Part shown: positions 23,536-25,248 of the stretch, one piece after another
Position numbering within the stretch: position 1 is the stretch's first letter
Layout of the letters: each line of letters begins with the position of its first letter
From: Candidatus Rifleibacteriota bacterium
GTDB lineage: Bacteria > Riflebacteria > Ozemobacteria > Ozemobacterales > Ozemobacteraceae
Length of the DNA: 25,248 bases
Reading direction: 5' to 3'
Assembly (NCBI GenBank): GCA_029564115.1
Contig: JAKQQP010000338.1
Coordinates: forward strand, 1-25,248
Made by a program: the position numbers and the translations under genes
The notes under the pieces: generated by a model
What the model saw: the letters and a program-made list of their open reading frames with translations, nothing else
What the model was told of the DNA's origin: nothing
The model's database searches: none

Positions 23536-24192
23536 ATGGATAAAGAGACTTTCTGGAATTATTTCAACAATGAAATTTCCAGCCGGCTTTCAATTCGCCA
23601 GCAAACCTTTCGTAAAATGTTCGAATATCTCGATTCTTTTCAACGCCCGGTGTTCATCGTCGAAACGGGCTGCGTTCGCAACAGCAACACCTACGAAGGC
23701 GAAGGGCAAAGCACCATTCTTTTCGACAGGTATGCAAACGCCAACCCAGGCTCTGTTGTCTACACAGTAGATCTCGACCCTAAAGCCACCCAGCTCTGCC
23801 AATCGCTGGTCAGCCAGAACGTGAAAGTCCATACCGGCGACAGTATCGCTTTTCTGCGTCAAATTTCAACAAAGCCACCCCAGCCATTTGCGACCATAGA
23901 CCTGCTCTATCTCGACTCCTATGACGTCGATTTCACCAACCCCCACCCAAGCGCCCTGCACCACATCAAAGAACTTCTGGCAGCATCACCGCTGGTTACA
24001 GATAAAACTCTGGTCGTCGTCGATGATTCACCCAGTGACACTTCGATGATTTTCAATGAAGGCGGCACTGTGACCTTTCTGAGCAAACCGAAGATTTCGG
24101 GAAAGGGCAGATATATAGCCGAATATGCCGAGACTGTTGCTGCCAAACTTGAGTTTGCAGCTTATCAATGCGGCTGGACAGGGCTGAAGTGA
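23536..24192 (+). CDS. Class I SAM-dependent methyltransferase in the glycosylation cluster
   Basis: A 218-residue soluble protein with the order of a Rossmann-fold methyltransferase. VFIVETGC (about 36-43) is motif I, YTVDLDPKA (about 76-84) has the acidic residue that would bind the SAM ribose, and HTGDSIAFL marks the next strand. DLLYLDSYDVD (about 119-129) and LVVVDDSPSD (about 156-165) resemble the acidic metal-binding strands of the CmcI/Methyltransf_24 type. It lies 34 bases after the glycosyltransferase fusion and 24 bases before the fucosyltransferase-like gene, so it is very probably in the same operon. AGAGG sits 7 bases before the ATG. The likely substrate is a sugar hydroxyl of the glycan, but this is inferred from context only. 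Confidence 0.75.
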   Translation: MDKETFWNYFNNEISSRLSIRQQTFRKMFEYLDSFQRPVFIVETGCVRNSNTYEGEGQSTILFDRYANANPGSVVYTVDLDPKATQLCQSLVSQNVKVHTGDSIAFLRQISTKPPQPFATIDLLYLDSYDVDFTNPHPSALHHIKELLAASPLVTDKTLVVVDDSPSDTSMIFNEGGTVTFLSKPKISGKGRYIAEYAETVAAKLEFAAYQCGWTGLK

Positions 24193-24216
24193 TGATAAAG
24201 ACTTCTGAAGAATCGT

Positions 24217-25248
24217 ATGGCTAAAATAGTTATCTATTGCGACGGTGGCTTTGGTAACAGATTCAATGCATTGATTTCAGGACTTGTTGCCGCAGAACTT
24301 ACCGGCCTCGAGCCAGAAATATGCTGGCCGGCCAATAATTGGTGCGGTGCCGAATATGCCGACCTTTTTGCAGACGCAAAACCCGTAAGCGGCAAAAATC
24401 TGATCGACTTTATCGACTCAGCATCTGACTACCTGGTTCTTTCGCACGACCAGCGCAACGCCGACTATCTCAAAGTCCCGTTTCATTCGGTTTACAATTT
24501 CACCGATATTCAAGCGTTCAAACAGTTCTGCGATGACCATGGCGGCGATGTTTTTTATTACCCGGCCCTCATACCAGCCTGGATCCCTCCTCAGAATCTG
24601 GTAAATACCCTTAATCAGCTCAACTTCAAAAAAGAGCTTCGCTCAACTGCCGAAGAATTCATCAGCAAAAATTTCCCAGAAAAATATTACGGCATCCATC
24701 TGCGCCGCACCGATCTGGTTCTGGGTTTTTCAGACAACGAAGTAGAAGCGATTCTCGCACAAAACCCCGACAAACTTTTTTTCATCTGTTCGGATTCGGC
24801 AGAAACAGAAGCAAAACTCGCTCAGTTCGCCAATGCCCGCATAAGGCCGAAAAAAGCCTATGTCGAAAGACAGGTTGCCGAAAAGGGCTGGAAGGAAATT
24901 ACTCTCGACGACAGCCAAAGAGCTTACTACAGTAACATCAGACGCAGTGCCGAAAGCGTTCACGATGCAGTAATAGACCTGATTCTGCTGTCAAAATCAG
25001 AAATTCTCGGCAACACCGGCTCGACTTTTCTCAACCTGGCCCGCCTGCTGAAACATCAGCAGACTCTCACCGTCGTCAAAAAATCCCAGGACACCAGAGA
25101 GCTGCAAAAAAACAGCAGCAAGGAGACCCGAATGTTCTCACTCGTGGAATTGGTCAAAAAATCGAGAAACACAGCCGACCCTCTCGAGACGATCGGAATT
25201 CTCGACATCGGTGCCATGCTTCTCGGTAACGACCGAAAAGAATACATG
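24217..25248 (+). CDS. Fucosyltransferase-like protein, apparently fused to an FkbM-type methyltransferase (partial at right edge)
   Basis: Translation from the ATG at 24217 is open for all 344 codons to the window edge. The start IVIYCDGGFGNRFNALISGL matches the GGxGNR nucleotide-sugar loop of GT11/GT23-like fucosyltransferases. GIHLRRTDL (about 155-163) is their HxRRxD-type motif, and the later SEILGNTGSTFLNLARLL (about 267-284) matches the conserved S-T-F segment near the end of that domain. After a short linker, residues from about 306 (MFSLVELVKK) lead to LETIGILDIGAMLLGND, which looks like motif I of FkbM-family methyltransferases (DIGA). The protein therefore seems to be a transferase-methyltransferase fusion. 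The second domain is cut off after about 40 residues, so this part is tentative. The ribosome binding site is weak. The sugar donor is not proven. Confidence 0.75.
   Translation, partial: MAKIVIYCDGGFGNRFNALISGLVAAELTGLEPEICWPANNWCGAEYADLFADAKPVSGKNLIDFIDSASDYLVLSHDQRNADYLKVPFHSVYNFTDIQAFKQFCDDHGGDVFYYPALIPAWIPPQNLVNTLNQLNFKKELRSTAEEFISKNFPEKYYGIHLRRTDLVLGFSDNEVEAILAQNPDKLFFICSDSAETEAKLAQFANARIRPKKAYVERQVAEKGWKEITLDDSQRAYYSNIRRSAESVHDAVIDLILLSKSEILGNTGSTFLNLARLLKHQQTLTVVKKSQDTRELQKNSSKETRMFSLVELVKKSRNTADPLETIGILDIGAMLLGNDRKEYM

Overview
The window comes from a Gram-negative (diderm) bacterium. It encodes a complete tripartite RND efflux set (outer-membrane factor, periplasmic adaptor, inner-membrane pump) and several proteins with Sec signal peptides. 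The lineage cannot be fixed from sequence reading alone. Giant multi-sensor SpoIIE-type phosphatases, a solitary arginine deiminase and a glycan cluster headed by a GT41 fusion would fit a little-studied anaerobic or candidate-phylum lineage, but that is only an impression.

Layout, left to right. (1) Positions 1-136 hold the beginning of an IS3-family insertion sequence that runs off the left edge. (2) Positions 362-3903, minus strand: two overlapping half-transporter genes form a heterodimeric ABC exporter with one degenerate ATP site. (3) Positions 4378-10855, plus strand: a drug-efflux operon of TetR repressor, TolC-like channel, membrane-fusion adaptor and RND pump. The genes overlap or nearly touch. 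A perfect 20-bp TetR-type operator sits just downstream of a predicted promoter, and a strong terminator ends the unit. (4) Positions 10908-12158: a complete arginine deiminase with no other arginine-pathway gene beside it. (5) Positions 12238-17908: two overlapping genes for very large membrane-bound PP2C/SpoIIE phosphatases that share an unusual architecture (TM-sensor-TM-TM-sensor-TM-HAMP-PP2C). (6) Positions 18117-20135, minus strand: a secreted low-complexity protein with twelve ADDxAQ-type repeats and glycine-zipper hydrophobic segments, with its own terminator. (7) Positions 20502-25248, plus strand: a glycosylation cluster of a TPR-GT41-GT4 fusion, a SAM methyltransferase, and a fucosyltransferase-like protein whose C-terminus appears to enter an FkbM-type methyltransferase domain at the right edge.

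Functionally, regions 2 and 3 form an efflux island. Region 5 looks like a signal-input module that dephosphorylates an unseen partner, probably an anti-sigma antagonist. Region 7 looks like a machine for building and methylating a glycan on a surface protein. The least understood parts are the ADDxAQ repeat protein, the duplicated double-sensor phosphatases, and the fused glycosyltransferases.
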